Source of the DNA: Marinobacter nanhaiticus D15-8W
Lineage (GTDB): Bacteria; Pseudomonadota; Gammaproteobacteria; Pseudomonadales; Oleiphilaceae
Reading direction: 5' to 3'
Assembly (NCBI RefSeq): GCF_036511935.1
Contig: NZ_AP028878.1
Coordinates: 5,022,001-5,086,000, forward strand
DNA length: 64,000 nucleotides
Below are positions 46,769-56,026 of the stretch, in pieces. Position 1 is the first letter of the stretch, and each line of letters begins with the position of its first letter. The notes under the pieces were generated by a model that was given only the letters and a program-made list of their open reading frames with translations, was not told the DNA's origin and did not search any database. A program made the translations under genes and the position numbers.

Positions 46769-47047
46769 ACAGTCAGCGGCACGGGCAGGCGCTGTTGCGC
46801 ATCGCGCATATGTTTGTTGTTTTCGAATGACGGTCGCGCCTCACCGGCATGAGGCTTGCTTGATCAAACGTGATTTGTCCGTGCCCGGTTTCGGGCACAC
46901 AAACGGGACAGCGCCATACACTGGTCACTGTCCTGTCACAGACTTGGATTACGCTTTCGTCCTGGGGGCAGCTCCCCCAGCGCATTGAGGTCAGGGAGCC
47001 TGCGAAAGTGCTTGGGCTCCTGAGTTTTCCAAAGGAGGATGTGACAC

Positions 47048-47263
47048 GTGCGATCTTCAGCCCATACCCATCCGGCAGAGCAACAGGTTGAATCCGTTCA
47101 GGCCGAAATTCTCTCCATCTTCGACCATCTCCAGCGGGATGAAACGCGCGATCGCGAACGCGCCGCTGCCAAGCGCAAACTGGCCGCGCGCCGCGCCATC
47201 GAGCAGCATTTCGAGCGTAAGGCTTTGGAGGATTCCATTCGCGATGGCTGGTTAGACGACTAG
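47048..47263 (+). CDS. PA3496-family small protein
   Basis: A 71-residue, highly charged, all-helical protein. The C-terminal RKLAARRAIEQHFERKALEDSIRDGWLDD resembles the PA3496 family of small proteins, described as putative envelope-integrity factors in Pseudomonas relatives. The start is a GTG with AAAGGAGG nine bases upstream, one of the best ribosome-binding sites in the window, which makes me believe the gene despite its size. There is no signal peptide. A copy of the hairpin repeat follows 60 bases downstream. Confidence 0.65.
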   Translation: MRSSAHTHPAEQQVESVQAEILSIFDHLQRDETRDRERAAAKRKLAARRAIEQHFERKALEDSIRDGWLDD

Positions 47264-47322
47264 GTAGTTGCTCGGCGGTTAAGCGGAATGGAATGGCGCC
47301 GGAAGGCGCCATCGAAACTGAA

Positions 47323-47423
47323 GGCACCTTTGGCGCCTCAGAAGCTGAAGCTTCTGCTACATGCTCGAGTTACCCGGAGGATGTAGCCGACGCTTCAGCT
47401 TCGGAGCAGTCCGCAGGACTGCC
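47323..47423. repeat. Intergenic hairpin repeat, copy 2
   Basis: This copy pairs with 426-525 and includes the same two hairpin arms (GCTGAAGC-TTCT-GCTAC and GTAGC-CGAC-GCTTCAGC) and the GGAGCAGTCCGCAGGACTGC ending. The loop sequence between the arms differs, while the arms and the unpaired internal TTCT/CGAC are identical. It lies between the convergent PA3496-like and thiI genes. Confidence 0.75.
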
Positions 47424-47465
47424 CCATGTGCGAGCATTAAAGGGCGCTGAAACTTCCCGGCGCGA

Positions 47466-48914
47466 TCAGGCGGGGGAGTAGACGAGTATGTTTTCGCGAC
47501 CCGCCGCCTTGAGATGTCCTGCGTGCATGCGGCTCATGGTGCCCCGGTCGCAATAGAGCAGGTAACGGCAATCCGGCGCCAAGTCCCCGACCCGCTGGTT
47601 CAGTTCGTAGAACGGAATATGCAGGATCTCGTTGTTGGTCAGGTGTAGCGGCGCACGCTCCTCTTCGCTGGGGTGACGTACATCGATGATCACATCGCCC
47701 ACCGCCGGCGTCTGTACCAACTCCACATCCTCCGGCGTGGTGATGGTATCCAGGATCTTCTGGATCGGTGTTTCCACACGGTCTTCGACCGCTTGATCCA
47801 GCACCGCCGTGTCCATCTTGGCCTCTTCCTCCTCCACCCGGTGGAGTTTGGCGCGGGTGACCGGCTTCTGGGAAATCACGCCACAATACTCAGGCATATT
47901 GCGGGCATAACTCTCGGTGCCAATCTCGCCCGCCAGACGGATAATCTCCACCTTGTCCATGGTGATCAGCGGCCTTAGCACGACCTCGTCACTCGCCCGG
48001 TCAACCACATTGAGGTTGGCCAGGGTCTGGCTGGAGACCTGGGCTACCGCATCGCCGGTGACCAGGGCGCGAGCGCTCGTGGTCTCGGCAATGCGCGCAG
48101 CTGCCTTAAGCATCATGCGCTTGAGGATCACGCCCATATGGCGATGGTCCACCGCGCGCATGATCTCTGCCACCACACCCTCGAAAGGCACGGAAATGAA
48201 TTTCACCGAATGCGAAGCGCCGTAGCGGGCCCACAGGTGATGCGCGACCTGTTTGACACCCACTTCATGGGCCGCGCCGCCCAGGTTGAAGAACAGGAAA
48301 TGAGTGCGGATACCGCGGCGCATGGTGAGGTAGGTGGCAACAGAGGAGTCGTAACCCCCGGAAATCAGCGTTACTGCCGACTCGACGCTGCCCAGCGGGT
48401 AACCACCCAGCCCCTCGAAACGACGTTCAACTAAATGGTAGCGGTCATGGATCACCTCGATACGGACCTGCTCGTGCGGTTGCTTGAGGTTGACCCCGGT
48501 AGCGCCGGTCTGGGACAAGAGCACGGCACCCACCTTGCGCTCAAGATCCGCCGACGAGAAGCTGTGCTCGCCGGTTCGTCGTCCGCGTACGGCGAAGGTC
48601 TTGCCCTCCAGGTGCGGCTTGAACACCGCCAGGGCACGCTCGGCAATATCGTCCAGATCGGTCAGTGGATAGTCGCGTACTTCCAGGAAATTGCTGATGC
48701 CGGGAATACACTTGAGCAGGGCAATCAACCTTTCGTTGTCGACATCGTCGGGCACGCGCACGTCGACACGGTCCCAACTGCCCTCGACAACGATGTCACG
48801 GTTGACGCGGCGCAGGATCTTGCTGACGTTCTGGCGAAGCTGACGGATTTGCTGACGGCGGACGGGCTTGCTCTTGATAGCCACTTCCGCACTGGGACGG
48901 ATCAGGAAATTCAT
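47466..48914 (-). CDS. thiI: tRNA 4-thiouridine synthase / thiamine biosynthesis protein ThiI
   Basis: A 482-residue protein, the same length as E. coli ThiI. A THUMP domain covers about 60-165, the PP-loop ATPase motif ISGGYDSSVATYL is near 183, and a C-terminal rhodanese domain carries the persulfide cysteine in YLLYCDRGTMS near 456. The second redox cysteine is in PEYCGVISQKPV near 344. It makes s4U8 in tRNA and supplies sulfur for the thiamine thiazole ring. The start at 48914 (MNFLIRPSAEVAIKS) aligns with E. coli; an upstream ATG at 48953 would add 13 residues. Confidence 0.95.
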   Translation of the reverse strand: MNFLIRPSAEVAIKSKPVRRQQIRQLRQNVSKILRRVNRDIVVEGSWDRVDVRVPDDVDNERLIALLKCIPGISNFLEVRDYPLTDLDDIAERALAVFKPHLEGKTFAVRGRRTGEHSFSSADLERKVGAVLLSQTGATGVNLKQPHEQVRIEVIHDRYHLVERRFEGLGGYPLGSVESAVTLISGGYDSSVATYLTMRRGIRTHFLFFNLGGAAHEVGVKQVAHHLWARYGASHSVKFISVPFEGVVAEIMRAVDHRHMGVILKRMMLKAAARIAETTSARALVTGDAVAQVSSQTLANLNVVDRASDEVVLRPLITMDKVEIIRLAGEIGTESYARNMPEYCGVISQKPVTRAKLHRVEEEEAKMDTAVLDQAVEDRVETPIQKILDTITTPEDVELVQTPAVGDVIIDVRHPSEEERAPLHLTNNEILHIPFYELNQRVGDLAPDCRYLLYCDRGTMSRMHAGHLKAAGRENILVYSPA

Positions 48915-49151
48915 GGTAAAGGTGTAATCGGACGCTGACGGGAAAGCACGCATTCTACCGCTTCACAGCCTGACTTAAAAATCCGGCTGAAAAACGCGTT
49001 GCAAAAGGACAAGGCCACGGTGCCAACACCCGTCACTGATCAGCAGCCGCTAAAACCGCTACACTGGCTAGTAAATGCGTAAGGTATACGTCAGCGTGTC
49101 GAGAGTATGAATCTCGCAACAAACCCAATCCAAAGCAGGAACCAACACTCC

Positions 49152-50543
49152 ATGACGCAGGAAACCGTCAACGCCCTGGTCTCGCCCGAGGGCAGCCTGG
49201 AAATTCTCTCCAGTCACGAAGTCAACCGGCTCAAGGACAAGAGCGAAGGCGGCCTTTACAGCCTGTTCCGCCAATGCGCCCTGGCGGTGATGAACATCGG
49301 CGCGGACATCGACGACTGTAAGGACCTGCTGGAAATCCACGCCGACTTCGATATTCGACTCGTGCCCCAGCCCCGGGGCCTGAAACTGGAGTTGATCAAC
49401 GCGCCGGCCCAGGCGTTCGTCGATGGCCAGATGCTGCGAGGTATCCGCGAACACCTGTTTTCAGTCCTGCGCGATATCATCTATGCCCATTCCGTACTGG
49501 CGACAACGCCAGGTCTCAGGCGGGACGATCCGGAAACGGTAACCAACCTGATCTTTCACATCCTGCGCAACGCGCGGGTCATGCAGGCTGGCCGGCATCC
49601 GGATCTGGTCGTGTGCTGGGGCGGCCATTCCATCAGCCGCGAGGAATATGTCTACAGCAAGGAAGTGGGGCATGAACTGGGCCTGCGCGGCCTGAGCATC
49701 TGCACCGGCTGCGGCCCTGGCGCCATGAAAGGACCGATGAAGGGCGCCACCATCGGCCACGCCAAGCAACGGGTCAAGAACGGTCGCTATATCGGCATCA
49801 CCGAGCCCGGCATCATCGGCGCCGAAGCCCCAAACCCCATCGTCAACGAACTGGTGATCATGCCGGATATCGAGAAGCGCCTGGAGGCTTTCGTTCGCAC
49901 CGGCCACGGCATCATCGTCTTCCCCGGCGGTGTCGGGACTGCGGAGGAGATACTCTATCTGCTTGGCGTACTGCTACACCCTGAGAACCGCGACCTACCC
50001 TTCCCCATCGTGTTTACCGGCCTGCCGGAGAACGCGGAATACTTCGAGATGATCGACCAGTTCATCCGCAACGCCCTGGGGGACGAAGCGACCGCCCGCT
50101 ACCAGATCATCATCGATGATCCGGTCAAAGTGGCCCAGGCCATGAAACACGGCATGGAAGAAGTGCAAGCGTTCCGCCGCACGAACCAGGATGCCTATTA
50201 CTTCAACTGGATGCTGAAGATCGACCCGGTGTTCCAGCTGCCGTTCGAGCCGACCCATGCCAGCATGCGCAACCTGGCGCTCCACCGAAACCAGGCACCA
50301 CACCTGGTGGCCGCCAACCTGCGCAAGGCATTCAGCGGCATCGTCGCGGGTAATGTGAAGGCCCAGGGTATCAAGCAGGTGCAGGAGCACGGCCCCTTCG
50401 AAATCGCCGGCGACCCGGTACTGCTGAACCCCCTGGAAGACCTGCTGACCGCATTCGTCCAGCAAAATCGCATGAAGCTGCCAGGCGCCGCCTACAAGCC
50501 CAGCTACCGGATCGTCAACGAACCCACCGAGGTGGTGAAGTAG
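49152..50543 (+). CDS. ppnN: Nucleotide 5'-monophosphate nucleosidase PpnN (YgdH)
   Basis: A 463-residue protein (E. coli 454) that is similar throughout to YgdH. The Rossmann-like LOG core has VVCWGGHSIS, CTGCGPGAMKGPMKGA, PGGVGTAEEILYLLG and ELVIMPDIEKRLEAFVR. It opens EGSLEILSSHEVNRLK and ends PGAAYKPSYRIVNEP, as in PpnN. It cleaves nucleoside monophosphates to base and ribose-5-phosphate and is allosterically controlled by (p)ppGpp in E. coli. An alternative ATG at 49107 would add 15 residues not seen in E. coli. Confidence 0.94.
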   Translation: MTQETVNALVSPEGSLEILSSHEVNRLKDKSEGGLYSLFRQCALAVMNIGADIDDCKDLLEIHADFDIRLVPQPRGLKLELINAPAQAFVDGQMLRGIREHLFSVLRDIIYAHSVLATTPGLRRDDPETVTNLIFHILRNARVMQAGRHPDLVVCWGGHSISREEYVYSKEVGHELGLRGLSICTGCGPGAMKGPMKGATIGHAKQRVKNGRYIGITEPGIIGAEAPNPIVNELVIMPDIEKRLEAFVRTGHGIIVFPGGVGTAEEILYLLGVLLHPENRDLPFPIVFTGLPENAEYFEMIDQFIRNALGDEATARYQIIIDDPVKVAQAMKHGMEEVQAFRRTNQDAYYFNWMLKIDPVFQLPFEPTHASMRNLALHRNQAPHLVAANLRKAFSGIVAGNVKAQGIKQVQEHGPFEIAGDPVLLNPLEDLLTAFVQQNRMKLPGAAYKPSYRIVNEPTEVVK

Positions 50544-50575
50544 GGTTCACAAGACGCTTGAAGTAGGGCCAGGCC

Positions 50576-50917
50576 CTACTTGCCCTTGGCCGGCAGACTG
50601 GCGTAATAGGCAGCCAGGTTGGCGATGTCCTGATCCGTCAGCGCCGCAGCCTGGCCTTGCATGATGGCAGCCTGGCCGCCCTGACGTTGCCCGCCCTTGT
50701 AGGCTTTCATCGCCATGACCAGGTACTGCTCGTTCTGCCCCGCCAGGTTGGGGTACGTTGGAATCTGAGCCACGCCATTCTGGCCGTGACAAGCGGCACA
50801 GACCGCAGACTTCTGTTTGCCGGCGTCGACATCGCCCTCGGCGGAAACCGACAGGGGCGTGCTTGCTACAAGTGCCAGTACCAAAGTGCTCAATGCTCTC
50901 ATGGTGGTCTTCCTCAT
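50576..50917 (-). CDS. Periplasmic class I cytochrome c
   Basis: A 113-residue protein with a signal peptide ([21 protein letters not shown], cut near SAE) and one haem motif, Cys40-Ala-Ala-Cys43-His44. The distal ligand is probably Met86 ([11 protein letters not shown]). [15 protein letters not shown] at the end is typical of cytochrome c5/c553-type carriers. It shuttles electrons in the periplasm. The gene ends inside a hairpin (AAGTAGGGCC/GGCCCTACTT, 50561-50581) shared with the convergent ppnN gene, which may terminate both. Confidence 0.9.
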   Translation of the reverse strand: MRKTTMRALSTLVLALVASTPLSVSAEGDVDAGKQKSAVCAACHGQNGVAQIPTYPNLAGQNEQYLVMAMKAYKGGQRQGGQAAIMQGQAAALTDQDIANLAAYYASLPAKGK

Positions 50918-51216
50918 GGTCTCTCTCGCTTTGTTGTCGGAGGCCAAACTCGTGGGCCATTCCACTATCTTGCTTATACCATAGGGAACATACGTCAAAA
51001 ATGCGTCCCTGGAACCTCGTCCAGACGTATACCGAAAGTCTTGCGTCGCCTTGCGACGTTTGTCTTATATGGACGGCCATCGGTATCCATGCGAGTCTAT
51101 TGACCCGTCTGGTTAATCCGCTGATCTACTGAGCGCGTGCCGTCAAAGCGTTCACGCGCCCCGAAAAGCGCACCGCTGGTCGCTTTGCAGCAATGTTCTG
51201 GAGCCAAATCAACTTC

Positions 51217-52320
51217 ATGTCCATCCGCACCGAAACCCGGACCTGCCGCGAAGGCAAGGTCGGCCTGATTACCCTCCAATCGCCCCGCAATCTCAACGCC
51301 CTGTCCGAGCACATGATCACCGGCATGCAGGCCGCCCTGGACGAATGGGCCCAGGACCCGGATATCTGCCTGATCCTGCTGTGGGGCCGCGGCGATCGCG
51401 GATTCTGCGCCGGCGGTGATATTCGCGAGCTGCACCAGGCCATCACCGGGGAAGAAGGCGACCTCAAGGCGATCCATTATTTCTCCGCCGAATACCGCCT
51501 CGATTACACCCTCCACACCTATCCCAAGCCGGTCGTGTGTTGGGCGCATGGCGCTACGATGGGCGGCGGCCTGGGGCTGCTCGCCGGCAGCCGCTATCGG
51601 CTGGTTACACCATCCATCCAGTTAGCCATGCCGGAGATCAGTATCGGGCTGTTTCCGGACGTGGGCGCAGGCTATTTCCTCAATCGCTTGCCCGAAGGCA
51701 TCGGCTTGTTCCTGGGGCTGACCGGCGCCCGTCTCAACCAGGCGGACAGCATGCGCATTGGCCTGGCGGACCTGGCGGTCGCCGATGAAAAGCCCGACGG
51801 GTTGCTGGACCGGATTATCGATACCCGCTGGACCGGAGAAGTGGCCAGCGACGACAACCGGCTTTACCGTCTTCTGAACCAGTTCGCCCAGGAGCAGGAC
51901 GTAACGCTGCCGGAGAGCAACCTGGCCGCCCATGAACAGCGCATCCCGTCGCTATGCCGTGGCGAATCCCTGCCGGTGGTGGTGGATCAGTTGCTCAACG
52001 AGGTCAACGACGATCCATGGTGGCGAGGCGCGATCGATAACCTCCGCAATGGCTGCCCGACCACCGCATGGCTGGTGTGGGAGCAGATGCGCAAGGCCCG
52101 CCAGCTCTCGCTGAAGGAGATCTTCCGTATGGAACTGGTCATGGCCGTGCGCTGCTGTGCCGGACCAGATCTGCGAGAAGGGATCCGGGCGCTGCTGATC
52201 GATAGGGATAATGCGCCCAAATGGCAGTTTGCGTCGGTAGAAGAAGTTGGCGAATCCCACGTGGAAATGCACTTCATACCGCCGTGGATGCCGGCGGACG
52301 ATCCGTTGGCAGACCTCTAA
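51217..52320 (+). CDS. Enoyl-CoA hydratase/isomerase family, 3-hydroxyisobutyryl-CoA hydrolase type
   Basis: A 367-residue crotonase-fold protein. Oxyanion-hole segments are GDRGFCAGGDIREL and HGATMGGGLGLLAGSRYR, and PEISIGLFPDVGAGYFLNRLPEG holds the aspartate and glutamate characteristic of the 3-hydroxyisobutyryl-CoA hydrolase group, as opposed to hydratases. The extended C-terminal part (about residues 240-367) with EIFRMELVMAVRCC and PPWMPADDP also matches it. The likely role is valine catabolism. The start is uncertain (51193 or 51217); no other valine-degradation gene is nearby. Confidence 0.88.
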   Translation: MSIRTETRTCREGKVGLITLQSPRNLNALSEHMITGMQAALDEWAQDPDICLILLWGRGDRGFCAGGDIRELHQAITGEEGDLKAIHYFSAEYRLDYTLHTYPKPVVCWAHGATMGGGLGLLAGSRYRLVTPSIQLAMPEISIGLFPDVGAGYFLNRLPEGIGLFLGLTGARLNQADSMRIGLADLAVADEKPDGLLDRIIDTRWTGEVASDDNRLYRLLNQFAQEQDVTLPESNLAAHEQRIPSLCRGESLPVVVDQLLNEVNDDPWWRGAIDNLRNGCPTTAWLVWEQMRKARQLSLKEIFRMELVMAVRCCAGPDLREGIRALLIDRDNAPKWQFASVEEVGESHVEMHFIPPWMPADDPLADL

Positions 52321-52373
52321 TCTAGGTTTATCGACTTCAACGAGCAAACCGAATTTGAGGACTCTGAGCGGTA

Positions 52374-52398
52374 GGGCAGCCCTGCGGACTGCTCCGGA
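52374..52398. repeat. Truncated, inverted piece of the hairpin repeat
   Basis: GGGCAGCCCTGCGGACTGCTCC is the reverse complement of the last part of the repeats at 426-525 and 47323-47423. The GCTGAAGC hairpin arms are missing here. Confidence 0.6.
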
Positions 52399-52434
52399 CC
52401 TGATGAGGGTGTCGCAAAAGTTTGCGGATTTAAG

Positions 52435-52566
52435 CCTCTCCCCTCGCGGTAGAGAGGTTTGGAGATAGGGGGACGAGGCGAGAGCCTCGCTCGAAGTCGG
52501 CTCGGCGACGATGAGCGCCTAACGGCGCTACCCCCTCTCCCCGGCCTTCTCCCGCGAGGGGAGAGG
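52435..52566. repeat. Branched inverted-repeat element
   Basis: Perfect 15-bp outer arms (CCTCTCCCCTCGCGG at 52435-52449, complement at 52552-52566) enclose an inner stem (GGAGATAGGGGG at 52461-52472 with CCCCCTCTCC at 52531-52540) and two perfect hairpins: CGAGGC-GAGA-GCCTCG (52474-52489, a GNRA loop) and AGCGCC-TAAC-GGCGCT (52514-52529). It lies between convergent genes and has no coding capacity of note. Confidence 0.7.
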
Positions 52567-52664
52567 GAGTTTATGTGTGCAAACCGGCAACCTCAAACCG
52601 GGAGCATGGGTTACACAAGTTACTGTATGGGCCAGGAGGACGCCCATGCCCTGGATCGGCGGCC

Positions 52665-53339
52665 TCATCGACCTGCCCCCGCCTGCACCAACAACATCTC
52701 AATATCCCGATGCCGCTTCTCACGGGCGATCGAAAGGGCCGTGGTACCATCCTGCGCCCGGAAATTCGTATCGGCACCGGCGGCAATCAATACCTCGGCC
52801 ATCAGCAGATCGCCGTTGCGCACCACCCGCATCAAGAGGGATTCGCCCCCCGGCGCGATGTTGACGTTACCGCCAGCGGCCAGCAGCGTCTTGACCACCG
52901 AAAGGTTGCCCGCCTCCGCCGCGGCCGATACCGGCGTTTCGCCCCCGGCACCACTGATATTCACTCGAGCCCCGGCAGAGAGCAGGAGCTTGACCAGCCG
53001 TTGACTGCCTTCGGCAGAAGCAGCAATCAGCGGTGTACGGCCATCCGGAGCCGCCAGGTTGGGGTCGGCGCCTTCGCTGAGAAGATACCAGGCCACGCGG
53101 TCATGGCCCCGGGCCGCAGCAACCACCAGGGGCGTGCCCTGCCCGGCTACCGTATTGATCGGTGCGTCGGCCTCCACCAGCGCCTGTACTTGGTCCATAT
53201 TGCCCGCCGCAGCCGCATCCAAGAGGGGAGTGGATTGCGCCTGGCTACGCACGGTATCGATGTTGGCACTTTTCGGCGGACTGACGCAGGCGGAGAGGAC
53301 TGAGAAAACAAGTAGGCAGGTAGCGGCACGCAGGAGCAT
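52665..53339 (-). CDS. Ankyrin-repeat lipoprotein
   Basis: A 224-residue protein. A lipoprotein signal (LLVFSVLSAC with the acylated Cys18) is followed by about five or six ankyrin repeats from residue 38, such as TPLLDAAAAGNMDQVQALVEADA and RTPLIAASAEGSQRLVKLLLSAGA. It probably sits at the periplasmic face of a membrane and binds another protein. There is no catalytic domain. Its partner is unknown: many bacterial ankyrin lipoproteins travel with catalases or peptidases, but none is next to it. Confidence 0.85.
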   Translation of the reverse strand: MLLRAATCLLVFSVLSACVSPPKSANIDTVRSQAQSTPLLDAAAAGNMDQVQALVEADAPINTVAGQGTPLVVAAARGHDRVAWYLLSEGADPNLAAPDGRTPLIAASAEGSQRLVKLLLSAGARVNISGAGGETPVSAAAEAGNLSVVKTLLAAGGNVNIAPGGESLLMRVVRNGDLLMAEVLIAAGADTNFRAQDGTTALSIAREKRHRDIEMLLVQAGAGR

Positions 53340-53439
53340 GAAGTGGGTTCCGAATGGCGTGAAGTCAGTGAACGCTCATTCTGCCCAAAGGTCACGCCAG
53401 GATTAAATCGAGTGGATCACAGATGACGCCGCTATTCGC

Positions 53440-55569
53440 TCAAACGCCGAAGATGTCGACTGTTTCAAGAATTTTCCGGGTCAGGCGTCGCAAGCGGGTT
53501 TCACCATCCCGTCGTCCGACACACAGCCCCGCGGATTGCAGCGCTGCCCAACTCCATCCCTGCAGTACCGCGCGACACCAGAGCTGACCATCAGGCACGG
53601 CATTGATCAGGCGGGCCACGCCCGCCATTCGACTCAGCCTCTGCAATGGCAGCCGAGAAAGCTCGAACAGCCGATGGCTGTCTGCAAAAGCCGCGAGCTC
53701 CGTATGATCCATCGGTGCAAGGGGCTCCGGGCGCAACCAATCTTCAGTCAGACCCAGAGCCAGGTCAGGATCGAGGTCCGGGAAATTGGCGGCAAGCAGC
53801 AGCGGCCAGTGTTCAGCAAACCGCTGCTTGAGGACATGCACTACCCGGCTACCCGCCTCGGAACAGCCAACAGCCATCTGCAGCGTGTGCTCGCCACTGC
53901 TGGCTGATTGATGAAGCCCCAGCCTGAGCGGCTTCAAACCGGCGTTACGCCAAAAGGAGAGCAGCCCGGGCGTGGCACCGAAGCTGGTACCGAACAGATC
54001 GCAGCCGGCCTCGACCGCCCACACACGGCCCGCCTCCAGGAGCTCGCGACCCACCCGACGCCGGCGCAGGTCCGGATGCACCGCAATACGCACCACCCGC
54101 GCAATAGACAGACTCGCTGCTTCCGCCATTCCGCCATGGCTGGCCAAGCCCTGGGCGAGGAGGTGGCCGCGGATGCGACGCTCGCCACGCATCACCTGCT
54201 CCGCCAACGGTGCTGGCAGACCGCCTTCATGACTGATCCAGAGCACGCCGACAACAGCCCCGCCCGACCGCGCCAGCCAGGTTTCCGCATTTGGGTCGTC
54301 CAGCCACTGGCGCAAGTCCCCCGGCGTAGTGCGATAGTGAGCATCGGTCAGCAGACCGAAGGCTTCCGATAGCTCCGCTTCACTGGCTTCGGCAGGTTGC
54401 CAGTGTTCAAGACGGACGTCTGCGCTGGCGTCGATGTCCGAAGTACTTTCCGCATCCAGCAGGAACAGGCGATTGGTCAGCTGTTCCAACGGATCGCCCT
54501 CGCTCCAGCGGATAGGCTGCCGCAGGTGCAACCCCTGCCAACGTGGCGTAACTCGATCGAGCACTTCCCGGAAGCGCACGTCAAAGCCGCGACCGCTCCC
54601 CTCATAACCGTGGACGGTGGTTGAAAACACCACCCGCGGCCAGCCGGTCAGGATCGACTCCAGCATGGGCGACGGCAGCCCCGCCGCCTCGTCCACCAAC
54701 ACCAGACCCGCTTCCGGTTTTTCCCGGAGCAGCACATCTGGAGGAACAAATTTCAGGGAATGGTCGTTATCAGCGAGCGTCATCCCCGATCGAACGGCCT
54801 CGGGCCATACGGCCTGCGCCGCGGTGAATACCTGTTCGACAGCATCTGCGGAAGGCGCGGTAACCACAATGCGCTCACGTTTATCCTGCAGTAGTTGAGC
54901 CGCTGCCCGCCCCAAAGCCGTAGACTTGCCGCGGCCCCGGTCGGCGCGCAGGATCAGTGGGCGACGGCGCCGACCCAGTCCGGTGCGGCAGATGGCATCG
55001 ATGGCCGCCAGCTGATCCTCGGTATCACCCGGCGTGAACGCCGGCGCGGAAGCCGACAACTTCAGGGTTCCAGCCCGCAGCCCGTCCGATCCCAGTCGCA
55101 CGACCTGGGGATCATTCTGGAGGATGCCGGCCAGCCGCCGGGCAAAGGCGTGCCCGGGGATATCGACCAGACCGGTCCGCCGGTAATCCGGATCGCGATA
55201 ATCCGGCCATTCGTCCAGCGGCGGCATCAACCAGACAAAAAGCCCGCCCGCACCCAGTGTTCCAAGCAGTGCGGCGATGCCGTCCGGCGGATTACCCCGC
55301 CAGCCGTCCCACACCACAACATCCAGTTCGCGGCCCAGCCATTCCGGCGCCCGCTGAGGTTTTACGGATGGGCTTAGGTCCGGCTCCCCCACCCAGAGCC
55401 GACGAGCATCCGGGCGAGAGGCAAAGATTTCGGAGGCATAGCGACGGCCCTGATCGGCCGCCGCCTCAACGAGCACCAGCCGACGCTCGCCGGCACGATG
55501 CAGCTCCTGTTGCCAGCGTTTCAGGGCCTCAGGCGTGGGCCAGGATGTTGGGAAAGAGGTTTCCGCCAT
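53440..55569 (-). CDS. tmcA: tRNA(Met) cytidine acetyltransferase TmcA
   Basis: A 709-residue protein (E. coli 671). The N-terminal helicase-like domain has Walker A RADRGRGKSTALGRAA and VLVDEAAGLP; the middle has the GNAT acetyltransferase core (RVVRIAVHPDLRRRRVGRELL with GTSFGATPGLLSFWRNAGL); the C-terminus is the tRNA-binding part. It makes N4-acetylcytidine at the wobble position of elongator tRNA(Met) with acetyl-CoA and ATP. Its ATG follows directly on the TAG stop of the DUF2237 gene (TAGATG), so the two are translationally coupled. Confidence 0.94.
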   Translation of the reverse strand: MAETSFPTSWPTPEALKRWQQELHRAGERRLVLVEAAADQGRRYASEIFASRPDARRLWVGEPDLSPSVKPQRAPEWLGRELDVVVWDGWRGNPPDGIAALLGTLGAGGLFVWLMPPLDEWPDYRDPDYRRTGLVDIPGHAFARRLAGILQNDPQVVRLGSDGLRAGTLKLSASAPAFTPGDTEDQLAAIDAICRTGLGRRRRPLILRADRGRGKSTALGRAAAQLLQDKRERIVVTAPSADAVEQVFTAAQAVWPEAVRSGMTLADNDHSLKFVPPDVLLREKPEAGLVLVDEAAGLPSPMLESILTGWPRVVFSTTVHGYEGSGRGFDVRFREVLDRVTPRWQGLHLRQPIRWSEGDPLEQLTNRLFLLDAESTSDIDASADVRLEHWQPAEASEAELSEAFGLLTDAHYRTTPGDLRQWLDDPNAETWLARSGGAVVGVLWISHEGGLPAPLAEQVMRGERRIRGHLLAQGLASHGGMAEAASLSIARVVRIAVHPDLRRRRVGRELLEAGRVWAVEAGCDLFGTSFGATPGLLSFWRNAGLKPLRLGLHQSASSGEHTLQMAVGCSEAGSRVVHVLKQRFAEHWPLLLAANFPDLDPDLALGLTEDWLRPEPLAPMDHTELAAFADSHRLFELSRLPLQRLSRMAGVARLINAVPDGQLWCRAVLQGWSWAALQSAGLCVGRRDGETRLRRLTRKILETVDIFGV

Positions 55570-55953
55570 CTAGCTCAGATCGGCGTTGCGGCTTTTCAGG
55601 TCATCAAGATTGCAGTGCAGCAGGGCCGCCTGATGGGTCGCCCGCAAGCGCACGCGGGGCGCCTTGCCGGCATCGAAGGCCTCCTGCCAGCGACTGGCGC
55701 ACAGGCACCAGGCATCGCCGTCACGCAGGCCTTCGAAGCCAAACTCCGGCCGCGGTGTGGACAGGTCATTGCCCTTTGCCTTCGAGAATTCCAGGAACTC
55801 GTCGGTAACCACGGCACAGACAGCATGGACGCCGTAGTCATCGGGCCCAACATTGCAACAGCCGTCGCGATAGAAGCCGGTTTTGGGATCGAGGCCACAG
55901 GTTTCGAGCGTTTCGCCGAGTACGTTCAGGGATTCGGGTTTCTCTTGTGCCAC
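55570..55953 (-). CDS. DUF2237 protein
   Basis: A 127-residue protein with the signature of this small family: SLNVLGETLETCGLDPKTGFYRDGCCNVGPDDYGVHAVCAVVT, followed by FSKAKGNDLSTPRPEFGFEGLRDGDAWCLCASRW. Conserved cysteines (TCG, GCC, WCLC) suggest a metal or redox role, but no function is known. The GTG start at 55953 has GGAG seven bases before it; the in-frame ATG six codons upstream overlaps that site. It is directly fused, stop to start, to tmcA. Confidence 0.88.
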   Translation of the reverse strand: MAQEKPESLNVLGETLETCGLDPKTGFYRDGCCNVGPDDYGVHAVCAVVTDEFLEFSKAKGNDLSTPRPEFGFEGLRDGDAWCLCASRWQEAFDAGKAPRVRLRATHQAALLHCNLDDLKSRNADLS

Positions 55954-56026
55954 AAGGCATCTCCGGATCATGAAATGAAGGCATCCATTATGGATGACAC
56001 CCGGCGACCGTGCCAGAATAGCGCCC

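Larger units (their letters stand above)
52321..52664. other. Repeat-rich intergenic region
   Basis: There is no gene between the convergent hydrolase and ankyrin genes. The region holds a truncated inverted piece of the hairpin repeat (52374-52398) and a branched inverted-repeat element (52435-52566). Confidence 0.7.
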
